Below are positions 13,203 to 21,040 of a DNA stretch of 21,672 nucleotides, piece by piece. The notes beneath the pieces are model-generated. The model saw only the letters and a list, made by a program, of their open reading frames with translations, was not told the DNA's origin and did no database searches. Positions within the stretch are counted from its first letter, which is position 1. Each line of letters opens with the position of its first letter. The DNA lies in NCBI GenBank assembly GCA_046712825.1, contig JBKKCR010000044.1, positions 1 to 21,672 on the forward strand. Direction: 5' to 3'. A program made the position numbers and the translations under genes. The stretch is from DATFGK01 sp046712825. GTDB lineage: Bacteria; Actinomycetota; AC-67.

Positions 13203-14579
13203 GTGACCGAGCCGCAAGCGGTCCACCAGATCGTCGCCCGCGTCCGGTCCGCGATCACTCAGCGCGGCATGCTCAAAGGGGGCGAGACGGTCGTGGTGGC
13301 CGTCAGCGGGGGCCCCGACTCCCTCTGCATGCTTCACGCGCTCGCCCGTCTTCGGAAGGCGTTCGACCTGGAACTGCACGTCGCCCACTTCGACCACCGC
13401 CTCCGCGAAGGGTCCGCAGCCGACGCGACGTTCGTCGGGCGAGCCGCCGCGCGCCTCCGCCTTCCGGCGACGGTTCGCGCCGCCGAGGCGAGCTTCGTCC
13501 CGAAGGGTCGCTCGCCCGAGGAAGCCGCTCGCGACCGCCGATACGCCTTCCTTGAAGAGACGGCCGACTCGCTCGGCGCAGCCAGGATCGCGACCGGGCA
13601 CACCCTCGACGACCAGGCCGAGACCGTGCTGATGCGCGTACTAGCCGGCACGGGGACGCACGGGCTCGGCGGCATCCCCCCGGTGCGCGGCCGCATGATC
13701 AGGCCGCTCATCGCTCTGCGACGCACCGACACCGAGGGCTTCTGTCGCGCGCTCCGACTGCGACCCCGGCGCGACCCCACCAACACAGATACCGCCTTCA
13801 CCCGGAACGCCGTGCGCGCGGAGCTGCTGCCGTTCCTCAAGGACCGGTTCAACGTCCGCACGCCCGAGGCGCTCGCGCGGCTCGCCGACCTGGCCCGCGA
13901 CGAGGACGCGCTCCTCGACGAGCTGGCGGCCGAGGCGCTCGAGCCGGAGATCGTCCCGGGCGGGCTGCGCTTCGCGGTCGACCGACTGCTCGCCCTTCCC
14001 GTCGCGCTGCAGCGCCGGGTCGTGCGACGCGCCGTCGCGCTCGATGCCGAGCACACCGAGCGTGTCCTGCGGCTATGCCGGGAGGGGAGGACCGGGGATG
14101 CGGTCCGGCTGCCTTCACCCTTGAATGCGACCCTTTCGTATGGTTCCCTGCTCGTCGGGCGCGCGATGCCCGATCCGGAACCCTCCGGGCCGGTCACGGT
14201 AGCGTTCCCCGGCGTCACCGACCTTCCCCCCTGGTCGATGCGCATGCGTACGTGGATCGAGACCCAGCGGCCGCGGGCGTGGCCCGATGGCCGGCGTGTC
14301 TGCGTCCTCGACGCGGCCCGGACCCGTCCGCCGCTCGTCGCACGCTCTCCGCGACGCGGCGACCGGTTCCGTCCGCTCGGCATGCGTGGAGACAAAAGGC
14401 TCGGGGACTTCTTCACCGACGCGAAGGTGCCGCGCTCCGAGCGTGATCGGGTCGTCCTGGTCGCCTCCGGCGCCGACATCGCGTGGGTGGTGGGTCACCG
14501 GCCGGACGAGCGATTCAAGGTCACCGCCAGAACGCGACGGTTCCTGTGGCTCGAGGTCGAGCAGGAGGGGGAGAAGTGA
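13203..14579 (+). CDS. tilS: tRNA(Ile)-lysidine synthase
   Basis: A 458-residue enzyme that converts C34 of tRNA-Ile(CAU) to lysidine using ATP and lysine, so that AUA is read as Ile. The PP-loop SGGPDS is at 35-40, followed by HVAHFDHRLREGS, and the catalytic-core motif GHTLDDQAETVLMR. A middle helical domain and a C-terminal TilS_C-type domain follow (RGDRFRPLGMRGDKRLGDFF ... VVGHRPDERFKVT). The length resembles E. coli TilS; the M. tuberculosis homologue is, from memory, shorter and lacks the C-terminal domain. GTG 13203 lies 4 bases after the zincin stop. Its stop overlaps the hpt GTG (GTGA). Confidence 0.97.
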   Translation: MTEPQAVHQIVARVRSAITQRGMLKGGETVVVAVSGGPDSLCMLHALARLRKAFDLELHVAHFDHRLREGSAADATFVGRAAARLRLPATVRAAEASFVPKGRSPEEAARDRRYAFLEETADSLGAARIATGHTLDDQAETVLMRVLAGTGTHGLGGIPPVRGRMIRPLIALRRTDTEGFCRALRLRPRRDPTNTDTAFTRNAVRAELLPFLKDRFNVRTPEALARLADLARDEDALLDELAAEALEPEIVPGGLRFAVDRLLALPVALQRRVVRRAVALDAEHTERVLRLCREGRTGDAVRLPSPLNATLSYGSLLVGRAMPDPEPSGPVTVAFPGVTDLPPWSMRMRTWIETQRPRAWPDGRRVCVLDAARTRPPLVARSPRRGDRFRPLGMRGDKRLGDFFTDAKVPRSERDRVVLVASGADIAWVVGHRPDERFKVTARTRRFLWLEVEQEGEK

Positions 14580-15124
14580 CGGAGCTCAACGCAGACATCG
14601 ATCGGATCCTCGTAACGGATGACGAGATCCAGTCGAAGGTGGGCGAGCTCGGCAAGCAGATATCCGAGGACTACCGCGGTCGCGACCTGCTCCTCGTCGG
14701 CGTCCTGAAGGGCGCCTTCATGCTCATGAGCGACCTCGCGCGGCATATCACTATCCCGCTCGAGCTCGACTTCATGGCCGTCTCTTCCTACGGGTCGGCG
14801 ACGAAGACGAGCGGTGTTGTGCGGATCATGAAGGACCTCGACCTCGATATCTCGGGTCGCGACGTCCTGATCGTCGAGGACATCATCGACTCGGGCCTGA
14901 CGCTGTCGTATCTCATGAAGAATCTGAAGGGGCGTCGTCCCGCGAGCATCGAGGTGTGCGCACTCCTGTCGAAACCTGAGGTCCAGAAGGTAGAGCTCGA
15001 CGTCCGGTATCACGGGTTCTCCCTGCCGCCGGTGTTCGTGGTCGGCTACGGCCTCGACTACGGCGAGCGTTACCGGAATCTGAGCTACGTGGGTACACTC
15101 AAGCCCCACCTTTACGAGGACTAA
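14576..15124 (+). CDS. hpt: Hypoxanthine(-guanine) phosphoribosyltransferase
   Basis: A 182-residue purine-salvage enzyme converting hypoxanthine or guanine and PRPP to IMP or GMP. The PRPP-binding loop is VLIVEDIIDSGLTLSYL (acidic pair near 101-102), preceded by LLVGVLKGAFMLMSDLARHI with the cis-peptide LKG, and the flexible-loop segment is MAVSSYGSATKTSG. The C-terminal VVGYGLDYGERYRNL is diagnostic. GTG 14576 overlaps the tilS stop and is preceded by the purine run GGAGGGGGAGAA; the frame is open upstream but only as an antisense-like extension through tilS. The tilS-hpt pair is one of the most conserved gene pairs in Gram-positive bacteria, usually followed by ftsH as here. Confidence 0.97.
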   Translation: MTELNADIDRILVTDDEIQSKVGELGKQISEDYRGRDLLLVGVLKGAFMLMSDLARHITIPLELDFMAVSSYGSATKTSGVVRIMKDLDLDISGRDVLIVEDIIDSGLTLSYLMKNLKGRRPASIEVCALLSKPEVQKVELDVRYHGFSLPPVFVVGYGLDYGERYRNLSYVGTLKPHLYED

Positions 15125-15141
15125 GGGGCTGAGCAGGGCAG

Positions 15142-15411
15142 ATGGCAAGGATGTTCCGAGCGACGCTCGAGATGACCATGCACAACAAGAGCCCGTACGC
15201 GCGGGTCCCGATCGCCGCCGAGGTGGTGAGCGATCTTGGCCTCAGGCCGGGTGACACGCTTCGCGCCTCGATGAGAGGCCAGGAGTTCACCGGCAAGGTC
15301 CACGGGTCGCTCCGAACGCCCGGATTGCTTGTCCCGATGGACGTCGTGCAAACGCTTGGGTTGCGCGAGGGGCAGGGCGTCAGGGTCACCGTTCTCGGCC
15401 GGGCCGGCTGA
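15142..15411 (+). CDS. Small DUF1905-like beta-barrel protein
   Basis: An 89-residue protein consisting of one domain. The pattern FRATLEM...YARVPIAAEVVSDLGLRPGDTLRASMRGQEFTGKV...LLVPMDVVQTLGLREGQGVRVTVL fits the DUF1905 family: an initial beta strand, a 'vPiaaev' strand-helix, a short product-like strand pair and a final GDxVxVxL repeat. The internal pseudo-symmetry (VPxxVxxxLGLxxGxxLxxxM occurring twice) resembles swapped-hairpin or double-psi barrels such as AbrB-type domains, so DNA or ligand binding is possible but unproven. It lies 17 bases after hpt and shares its orientation; the Shine-Dalgarno is weak. A TACACT -10-like element at 15094-15099 inside the end of hpt might serve it. ATG 15151 is an alternative start. 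Confidence 0.75.
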   Translation: MARMFRATLEMTMHNKSPYARVPIAAEVVSDLGLRPGDTLRASMRGQEFTGKVHGSLRTPGLLVPMDVVQTLGLREGQGVRVTVLGRAG

Positions 15412-15444
15412 GGGCGAGCGCTCAGGCTGGCCTCAGCTTCGCCC
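15412..15444 (+). terminator. Possible hairpin terminator after the DUF1905-like gene
   Basis: GGGCGA-GC at 15412-15419 pairs with GC-T-TCGCCC at 15436-15444 (one bulged T), with an inner AGG/CCT pairing around CTGG. It begins one base after the stop codon. No T-run follows, so it is a candidate only; actinobacterial terminators often lack one. Confidence 0.35.
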
Positions 15445-15529
15445 GATAGAGACTGCGAGGAATGTCGTGCGTCTCCGGAGCGTTTAACCTGCTCAGGGAG
15501 TCGGAGCGTCGACGGGGGCCGGACCGCGG

Positions 15530-15538
15530 TGCTAGCCT
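15530..15538 (+). promoter_or_regulatory. putative extended -10 (TGC-TAGCCT) for ftsH
   Basis: TGC-TAGCCT predicts a start near 15545 and a leader of about 74 bases before ATG 15619. The rest of the 15412-15618 gap holds the hairpin above, a GTTTAAC copy at 15482-15488 that matches the whiB repeat arm, and GGGAGAAAAGAAAG just before ftsH. A second weak -10-like TAGAGT lies at 15586-15591. Confidence 0.4.
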
Positions 15539-15618
15539 GAACTTTCCGCGGCTCATCCGACCTTCGCCGGGTGTTCGAACTACGTTAGAGTTCTCTACAA
15601 GGGAGAAAAGAAAGATCC

Positions 15619-17553
15619 ATGCCACCGCTTCGCACCGGTAAGACTCCACAGCAGCCTCAGACGCCGATGGGGCGACTTTTCCGTGGCCCCGCCGTCTACC
15701 TGATCCTCGTCCTCATCGTCCTGTGGGCGATCCTGTCGTACTTCGGCGGCACGCAAGACAAGCCGCTGACGCTGGATCAATTCACCGACGCCGTTCGCGA
15801 CGGCCGCATCAAGACCGCGACGATCCTGGACCGGGACAAGCGTGTCGAGGGCAAGTTCACCGACGACAAGCCCTACAGCGTCACGTATCCGACCGATTAC
15901 GCCGACGACATCACGAACCTGCTCCAAGAGCGCGACGACATCGAGCTCAAGGTCGACACGCAGAGCACATCACCGATCCTGTCGATCATCTTCCAGCTCT
16001 TACCGTTCTTACTGATCATCTTGTTGTTCTTCTTCTTCATGAACCAGATGCAGGGCGGCGGCAACCGCGTCATGTCGTTCGGCAAGGCGAAAGCGCGTCT
16101 GGTCACCAAGGACATGCCGAAGGTCACCTTCAAGGACGTCGCCGGCGTCGACGAGGCCGTTGAGGAGCTCGTCGAGGTCAAGGACTTCCTCGAGAACCCG
16201 GCCAAGTTCCAGGCCGTCGGCGCGAAGATCCCGAAGGGCGTTCTGCTGTACGGGCCTCCGGGCTCGGGCAAGACGCTGCTCGCCCGCGCCGTGGCCGGCG
16301 AGGCGGGGGTTCCGTTCTTCTCGATCTCCGGCTCGGACTTCGTCGAGATGTTCGTCGGTGTCGGCGCCGCCCGCGTGCGCGACCTCTTCGAGCAGGCGAA
16401 GCAGAGCGCGCCATCCATCGTGTTCGTGGACGAGATCGACGCCGTCGGCCGCCAGCGCGGCGCCGGCCTCGGTGGCGGCCACGACGAGCGCGAGCAGACG
16501 CTGAACCAGCTGCTCGTGGAGATGGACGGCTTCGACGCCAAGACCGGCGTCATCATGATCGCCGCCACGAACCGGCCCGACATCCTGGATCCGGCGCTCC
16601 TCCGTCCCGGACGCTTCGACCGGCAGATCGTGGTGGACCGTCCGGACCTGAAGGGTCGCCTCGCGATCCTCGAGGTTCATGCCCGCGGCAAGCCGATCAC
16701 CCCCGGCGCCGAGCTCGAGGTGCTGGCACGCCGCACGCCAGGATTCACCGGCGCCGACCTCGCGAACGTCATGAACGAAGCCGCCTTGCTGACCGCCCGC
16801 GGCGGCAAGAAAGAGATCGGGATGCACGAGCTCGAGGAGTCGATCGACCGCGTCATCGCGGGTCCCGAGCGCAAGTCGCGCGTCATCTCGGACAAGGAGA
16901 AGCGCGTCATCGCCTACCACGAGGCCGGGCACGCCCTGGTCGGTCACGCGCTGCCGAACGCGGACCCGGTCCACAAGATCTCGATTATCCCGCGCGGTCG
17001 CGCGCTCGGGTACACGCTCTCGCTGCCGACGGAGGACAAGTTCCTCGTCACGCGCAGCGAGATGATCGACGATCTCGCCATGTTCCTCGGCGGACGTGTC
17101 GCGGAGGAGATGGTTTTCGACGACCCGACCACGGGCGCCCAGGACGACATCGACCGGGCCACCAAGATGGCGCGGCAGATGGTCACCGAGTACGGGATGA
17201 GCGACAAGCTCGGCCCGCTCACCCTCGGCCAGAAGGAAGGACAGGTCTTCCTCGGTCGCGACTTCTCCTCACACGCCGACTACTCGGACACGATCGCGTT
17301 CGAGATCGACAAGGAGATCCGCCGCCTGATCGACGAGGCACACGCCGAAGCGCTCGAGATCCTCACTCAGTACCGTCCGGCGCTCGACGACATCGTCGAT
17401 GCGTTGCTCGAGAAGGAAACGGTCGAGAAGGAGGAGCTGAAGCGCCTCCTCGCTCCGGTGACGAAGCGGCCGTCCCGTAGTCCGAACGGCAAGGCCGTGC
17501 GCGGCGGCGCCGCAACGCCTGCGCGTCGCAGCGTCAAGCGCAACGGCAAGTGA
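15619..17553 (+). CDS. ftsH: ATP-dependent zinc metalloprotease FtsH
   Basis: A 644-residue membrane-anchored AAA+ protease that degrades misfolded membrane proteins and short-lived regulators as a hexamer. There are two transmembrane segments (about 26-44 and 117-141) flanking the extracytoplasmic FtsH_ext domain. The AAA+ module has Walker A GPPGSGKT (212-219), Walker B IVFVDEIDA, the pore motif region with FVEMFVG and the second region of homology ATNRPDILDPALLRPGRFDR. The protease has HEAGH at 434-438 and a downstream third-ligand region in DDPTTGAQDDIDRAT. The C-terminus is a basic, probably disordered tail. ATG 15619 follows a purine-rich GGGAG...GAAAG stretch. Its stop overlaps folE (GTGA), so the two are co-translated, as in other Actinobacteria. 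Confidence 0.98.
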   Translation: MPPLRTGKTPQQPQTPMGRLFRGPAVYLILVLIVLWAILSYFGGTQDKPLTLDQFTDAVRDGRIKTATILDRDKRVEGKFTDDKPYSVTYPTDYADDITNLLQERDDIELKVDTQSTSPILSIIFQLLPFLLIILLFFFFMNQMQGGGNRVMSFGKAKARLVTKDMPKVTFKDVAGVDEAVEELVEVKDFLENPAKFQAVGAKIPKGVLLYGPPGSGKTLLARAVAGEAGVPFFSISGSDFVEMFVGVGAARVRDLFEQAKQSAPSIVFVDEIDAVGRQRGAGLGGGHDEREQTLNQLLVEMDGFDAKTGVIMIAATNRPDILDPALLRPGRFDRQIVVDRPDLKGRLAILEVHARGKPITPGAELEVLARRTPGFTGADLANVMNEAALLTARGGKKEIGMHELEESIDRVIAGPERKSRVISDKEKRVIAYHEAGHALVGHALPNADPVHKISIIPRGRALGYTLSLPTEDKFLVTRSEMIDDLAMFLGGRVAEEMVFDDPTTGAQDDIDRATKMARQMVTEYGMSDKLGPLTLGQKEGQVFLGRDFSSHADYSDTIAFEIDKEIRRLIDEAHAEALEILTQYRPALDDIVDALLEKETVEKEELKRLLAPVTKRPSRSPNGKAVRGGAATPARRSVKRNGK

Positions 17554-18194
17554 CGACCTGGAAGCCGCGGGTCGTCGTCGACGCGTCTGAGGCGCTCGCT
17601 GAAGAACCCGACCGAGCCTCGTCGAAGGTCGATCGCGCGCGGGTCGAAGCCGCAGTGCGGGAGCTTCTCATCGCGATCGGAGACGATCCGTCGCGCGAGG
17701 GGCTCGTCGAGACGCCGCGCCGCGTCGCCGAGGCGTACGCCGATCTGTTCGCCGGCATGTCGATCGACCCCGCGTCGGTGGTCGAGCCGCTCCCCGACGA
17801 GCGCGGCACCGGGCTGATCCTGGTTCGCGATATCGCGTTCACGTCGATCTGCGAACACCACCTTCTTCCTTTCTCCGGCCGCGCCGCCGTCGGCTACGTG
17901 CCGGGCACCGACGGGCGCATCACCGGCCTGTCGAAGTTGGCACGCGTGGTCGAGGTTCTGGCACGCCGTCCCCAGGTGCAGGAGCGCCTCGTTCGTCAGG
18001 TGGCCGACGTGCTCGAAGCCGCGCTGGCGCCGTCGGCCGTGGCGGTCGTCGTCGAAGCCGAGCACGGCTGCATGACGATGCGCGGCGTCCGGAAGCCGGG
18101 ATCTTCGGTACTAACGACAGAGTTCCGCGGCCTGTTCGCGAACGACCCCGCCGCGCGCGCCGAAGTTCTCTCGCTCGCGCTCCGGGCCGGCTAG
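17550..18194 (+). CDS. folE: GTP cyclohydrolase I
   Basis: A 214-residue enzyme catalysing the first step of folate synthesis, GTP to 7,8-dihydroneopterin triphosphate. Zinc ligands are visible as C101 and H104 in SICEHHLLPF and C174 in HGCMTMRG. Other signatures are SREGLVETPRRVAEAY, GRAAVGYVPG, ITGLSKLARVVEVLARRPQVQERL and the C-terminal TTEFRGLF. A charged N-terminal extension of about 25 residues precedes the fold. The GTG start overlaps the ftsH stop. Its TAG stop overlaps the stop of the convergent EEP gene in the palindrome CTAG (18191-18194), so no spacer exists for a terminator between the two genes. Confidence 0.97.
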   Translation: MTTWKPRVVVDASEALAEEPDRASSKVDRARVEAAVRELLIAIGDDPSREGLVETPRRVAEAYADLFAGMSIDPASVVEPLPDERGTGLILVRDIAFTSICEHHLLPFSGRAAVGYVPGTDGRITGLSKLARVVEVLARRPQVQERLVRQVADVLEAALAPSAVAVVVEAEHGCMTMRGVRKPGSSVLTTEFRGLFANDPAARAEVLSLALRAG

Positions 18195-19405
18195 TAGCCG
18201 GCGGGGCAGCCGGCGACCGTGATGTCGGTCGCGACGGCGAGGTGGTCCGACGGCCACAGGTACGTTCCGTCCGGACGAAGGAGCGGCGAATCCGCGATCC
18301 GTTCGCTGTCGGCGATCTCGAGCGGACAACTGCCTCCCCGAGCGAACACGTAGTCGATCCGCGAGGTGGTCGTCGCGGCCGGCGTTTCCGTGACGATGTC
18401 TTGATCCGAGGTGCACCCGGACGTGTCCTGGCCCGGCAAGCACGCCGAGTCGGGGTGCACGAACGCATAAGAGTCTGTCCAACCCGCGGAGGTGACCAGC
18501 GCCACGCCCGGCGGCTGATCGGTCGTCTCCAGGTTGCAGTCGCATGTGATGAACCGGCGGGCGGGCTCGCCGTGCTGGATGGTCATCTGCTCGGAGAACA
18601 AGAGCACCGCCGCGGCTTGCTCGAACTTCGACACCTCGCTGAGCGGCGTGAGGTGATGCGAGAGATGGGTCGCGATGATGTCGGTGAACCCGCCCGGCGT
18701 ATCCACGCGCGCCCACAGAGCGATCCGGTGGTCGAAGATCGTCGTCAGGTTGCAGAACGGCACCTCGGCCGGCGGGCACAGCAGGTACTCGCCGGGGAAC
18801 CGCAATGGGAGCCGCCGCGCCTCTGCGGCCTTGATCGGGTAACGCGACAGCACCGCGGCGCCTTCCTTGAACGATCCGTAGTTACCCGACGCCATCGAGG
18901 CGATCACGTCTGAGACCGGCCCGCCGCCGCCCTCGGCGATGTCGGGCTCCACCGGGAGATGCGGGTTCGAAAGGTGCCAGCACCAATGCCATGCCTGCTC
19001 GGTGATCTCTGCGAGCCGCTCGGCGAGACGCTCGGCGACGTTCCCGGGCGCGTGCCCGACCGGAGCCTCGGTCTCCGACACCTCTTGCATGCCGACAACG
19101 TCGAGGCCTTCGGCAAAGATCTCTTGCGCTTGCAGCTCGAGCCGGGCGTCGAACGTGGAGTGCGTCGGATACGACGGCGTTTCCTCGAGCCCGTGGAGGA
19201 CGTTGAACGTTGCCACCCGCAAGGTCGTGACCGGCGGTGCTTCGGCCCCCGCCGCCGTTCCGCACTTCGGTCCGGCGAGCGAGATCAGCGCGCCTCCTCG
19301 CATCGGAACGATGGACAAGACGAGCGACGCCGCCGCGGCGGCCCAAAGCATCCTCGAACGCATGAACCCACGTTCGCCGCGGCGGCTGCTCAGTCCTGCC
19401 CTCAT
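18191..19405 (-). CDS. Secreted endonuclease/exonuclease/phosphatase (EEP) family protein
   Basis: A 404-residue protein with an N-terminal signal sequence (RMLWAAAAASLVLSIVP, residues ~19-35) and an EEP (DNase I-like) catalytic domain from about residue 60. Family motifs appear in order: RVATFNVLHG (metal/substrate Asn), VGMQEV (metal Glu), THLSHH (His), CDCNLE (Asp/Asn), SRIDYVF (Asp) and SDHLAV (catalytic His near the end). All catalytic positions look intact. About ten cysteines lie in the mature part, suggesting disulfides and an extracytoplasmic location. The substrate could be DNA, a phospholipid (sphingomyelinase-like) or a phosphate ester; sequence alone does not decide. ATG 19405 leaves only 23 bases to folP; an internal ATG at 19363 (residue 15) sits just before the signal-peptide core and is an equally plausible start. 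Neither has a Shine-Dalgarno sequence. The gene is inverted inside the fol cluster. Confidence 0.85.
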   Translation of the reverse strand: MRAGLSSRRGERGFMRSRMLWAAAAASLVLSIVPMRGGALISLAGPKCGTAAGAEAPPVTTLRVATFNVLHGLEETPSYPTHSTFDARLELQAQEIFAEGLDVVGMQEVSETEAPVGHAPGNVAERLAERLAEITEQAWHWCWHLSNPHLPVEPDIAEGGGGPVSDVIASMASGNYGSFKEGAAVLSRYPIKAAEARRLPLRFPGEYLLCPPAEVPFCNLTTIFDHRIALWARVDTPGGFTDIIATHLSHHLTPLSEVSKFEQAAAVLLFSEQMTIQHGEPARRFITCDCNLETTDQPPGVALVTSAGWTDSYAFVHPDSACLPGQDTSGCTSDQDIVTETPAATTTSRIDYVFARGGSCPLEIADSERIADSPLLRPDGTYLWPSDHLAVATDITVAGCPAGY

Positions 19406-19412
19406 ACGCCGG

Positions 19413-19421
19413 TGTTAGGCT
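19413..19421 (+). promoter_or_regulatory. putative extended -10 (TGT-TAGGCT) for folP, leaderless
   Basis: TGT-TAGGCT ends 7 bases before GTG 19429, so transcription would start at the initiation codon itself. There is no Shine-Dalgarno sequence. Because the inverted EEP gene separates folP from folE, folP-folB-folK need their own promoter, and this is the best candidate. Confidence 0.45.
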
Positions 19422-19428
19422 CGGCGTC

Positions 19429-20616
19429 GTGAAGCTGCGCGCCCGCGTCCTGGCCGCCTCGACGGTCCGGGACCTCGCAGGGGCGTTGCCCGGCCTCGAA
19501 GGACACGAGCTCGGTGTGCTCGCCGGGCATCACCCGAGCCGCGTCCTGATCGTCGACGGCCTGGCCGAACAGGAAGCCGCCCGCGCGAGCGCGCTCATCG
19601 TCGACGCCGGCGGCAACGCGGTCGTGAACGGCGGCCGGCTTGTCTGGGCCGCCAACCCACGCGTGCTGGCCTCGATCCTGGACCACGTGCGACAAGCGCC
19701 TGCGCTCGTTGCCTTCAGCGGCGCGGTGTCGCATGCGCTCGCTCGATGGAGCGAGCCGGCGCACGACCTCGCGCTCCCCGACGGACGCGTCCTGCCGCTC
19801 AGTCAGCGTGTGCACCTCATGGGGATCGTGAACGTGACGCCGGATTCGTTCTCCGACGGCGGGCGCTTCTACGAAACCGGCGACGCGATCGATCACGGGC
19901 TCCGGCTCGCCGACGAGGGCGCCGATATCCTCGACGTCGGCGGCGAGTCCACCCGGCCCGGCGCCGATCCCGTCTCCGCGGATGACGAGGCCGGCCGCGT
20001 CGTTCCCGTCGTCGAGGCGCTCGCCGCCAAGGCCGGGATCCCTGTGAGCGTCGACACGTCTAAGGCCGCCGTCGCGCGCGCGGCGCTCGATGCCGGCGCG
20101 CAGATCGTCAACGATGTGGCGGCCGGGCGCTTCGACGCGGGGTTGCTGCCGCTCGTCGCGGAGCGCGATGCTCCGATCGTGCTGATGCACATGCTCGGCG
20201 AGCCTCACACGATGCAGAAGGATCCGCGGTACGGCGACGTCGTGGGAGAGATCGCCGAGTTCCTCGAGGATCGCGCCTCGGCGGCGGTCGAGGCCGGCGT
20301 CGGCCGGGAGCGCATCGTCGTGGATCCGGGCTTCGGGTTCGGCAAGACTCGCGAGCACAACCTGGTTCTGCTCCAGCGTCTCCGTGAGCTTCGCTGTCTC
20401 GGTTTCCCCGTTCTCTCCGGAACGTCCCGCAAGTCGTTCATCGGCGCGACGCTCGGAGATCTCCCGGTCGGCGAGCGGATCGAGGGTACGGCCGCGACGG
20501 TCGCGCTGGCGGTGATGGGCGGGGCGAGCCTCGTTCGGGTCCACGATGTGCGCGAGATGGCTCGTGTGGTGAGAATGGTGGAAGCGGTCCTGTCCGCGAG
20601 GGAGGCCCCGATCTAG
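19429..20616 (+). CDS. folP: Dihydropteroate synthase, long form with N-terminal extension
   Basis: A 395-residue enzyme that condenses hydroxymethyl-dihydropterin pyrophosphate with p-aminobenzoate; the target of sulfonamides. The TIM-barrel core starts at M131 with MGIVNVTPDSFSDGG and continues through LDVGGESTRPGAD, VSVDTSKAAVARAAL, IVNDVAAG, VLMHMLGEPHTMQ, VVDPGFGFGKTREHN, LSGTSRKSFIG and ATVALAVMGGASLVRVHDV. Before it is an extension of about 125 residues with a segment, IVDGLAEQEAARASALIVDAG, that resembles the 'lkvxglxxxxAxILKQxMLxxGGdaA' domain of clostridial, Chloroflexi and archaeal DHPS. Typical actinobacterial FolP is about 280 residues and lacks this. GTG 19429 follows the extended -10 directly. 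It is followed by folB and folK in tight order. Confidence 0.95.
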   Translation: MKLRARVLAASTVRDLAGALPGLEGHELGVLAGHHPSRVLIVDGLAEQEAARASALIVDAGGNAVVNGGRLVWAANPRVLASILDHVRQAPALVAFSGAVSHALARWSEPAHDLALPDGRVLPLSQRVHLMGIVNVTPDSFSDGGRFYETGDAIDHGLRLADEGADILDVGGESTRPGADPVSADDEAGRVVPVVEALAAKAGIPVSVDTSKAAVARAALDAGAQIVNDVAAGRFDAGLLPLVAERDAPIVLMHMLGEPHTMQKDPRYGDVVGEIAEFLEDRASAAVEAGVGRERIVVDPGFGFGKTREHNLVLLQRLRELRCLGFPVLSGTSRKSFIGATLGDLPVGERIEGTAATVALAVMGGASLVRVHDVREMARVVRMVEAVLSAREAPI

Positions 20617-20634
20617 GGGCGGGTGAGGAGAACG

Positions 20635-21036
20635 ATGGACGAGCAGGGCACCGACCTCGTCGAGATCAGAGGATTGAAGTTGCGGGGCCGTCACGGCGTC
20701 ACCGACGAGGAGCGTCAGGCCGAGCAGCCGATCAACGTCAGCCTCGCCGCGCGCCTGGACTCGCGACCCGCCGCGATGCTCGACGACCTCGCGTCGACGC
20801 TCGACTACGAAGAGGCAGTTCGCATCATCTCCAAGATCGTCACGGGTGAGTCCTACGCCCTGCTCGAGACGCTGGCCGATCGCATCGCCCGCTCCATCCT
20901 CGGGAACACTCGCGTGCTCGACGTCTGGGTCCGCGTCGCGAAGCCGCAAGCTCCGCTCCCCGAAGAGGTCGACGAGGTTGCGGTTGAGGTGAGCCGGTCT
21001 CGGGACGACCTCGGTCCGCCGGATCTGCGACGATAA
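20635..21036 (+). CDS. folB: Dihydroneopterin aldolase
   Basis: A 133-residue enzyme cleaving 7,8-dihydroneopterin to 6-hydroxymethyl-7,8-dihydropterin and glycolaldehyde. Signature residues are the GRHGVTDEERQ segment (catalytic Glu of the family), LDYEEAVRII with the pterin-pocket Tyr, the LLETLADRIARSIL helix and the Lys in VAKPQAPLP. ATG 20635 follows GAGGAG closely (4-base spacing); GTG 20623 in frame would add four residues and is less likely. It lies 18 bases after folP and 4 bases before folK. The C-terminal tail after VAVEVSRS is short and variable. Confidence 0.95.
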   Translation: MDEQGTDLVEIRGLKLRGRHGVTDEERQAEQPINVSLAARLDSRPAAMLDDLASTLDYEEAVRIISKIVTGESYALLETLADRIARSILGNTRVLDVWVRVAKPQAPLPEEVDEVAVEVSRSRDDLGPPDLRR

Positions 21037-21040
21037 GCCG

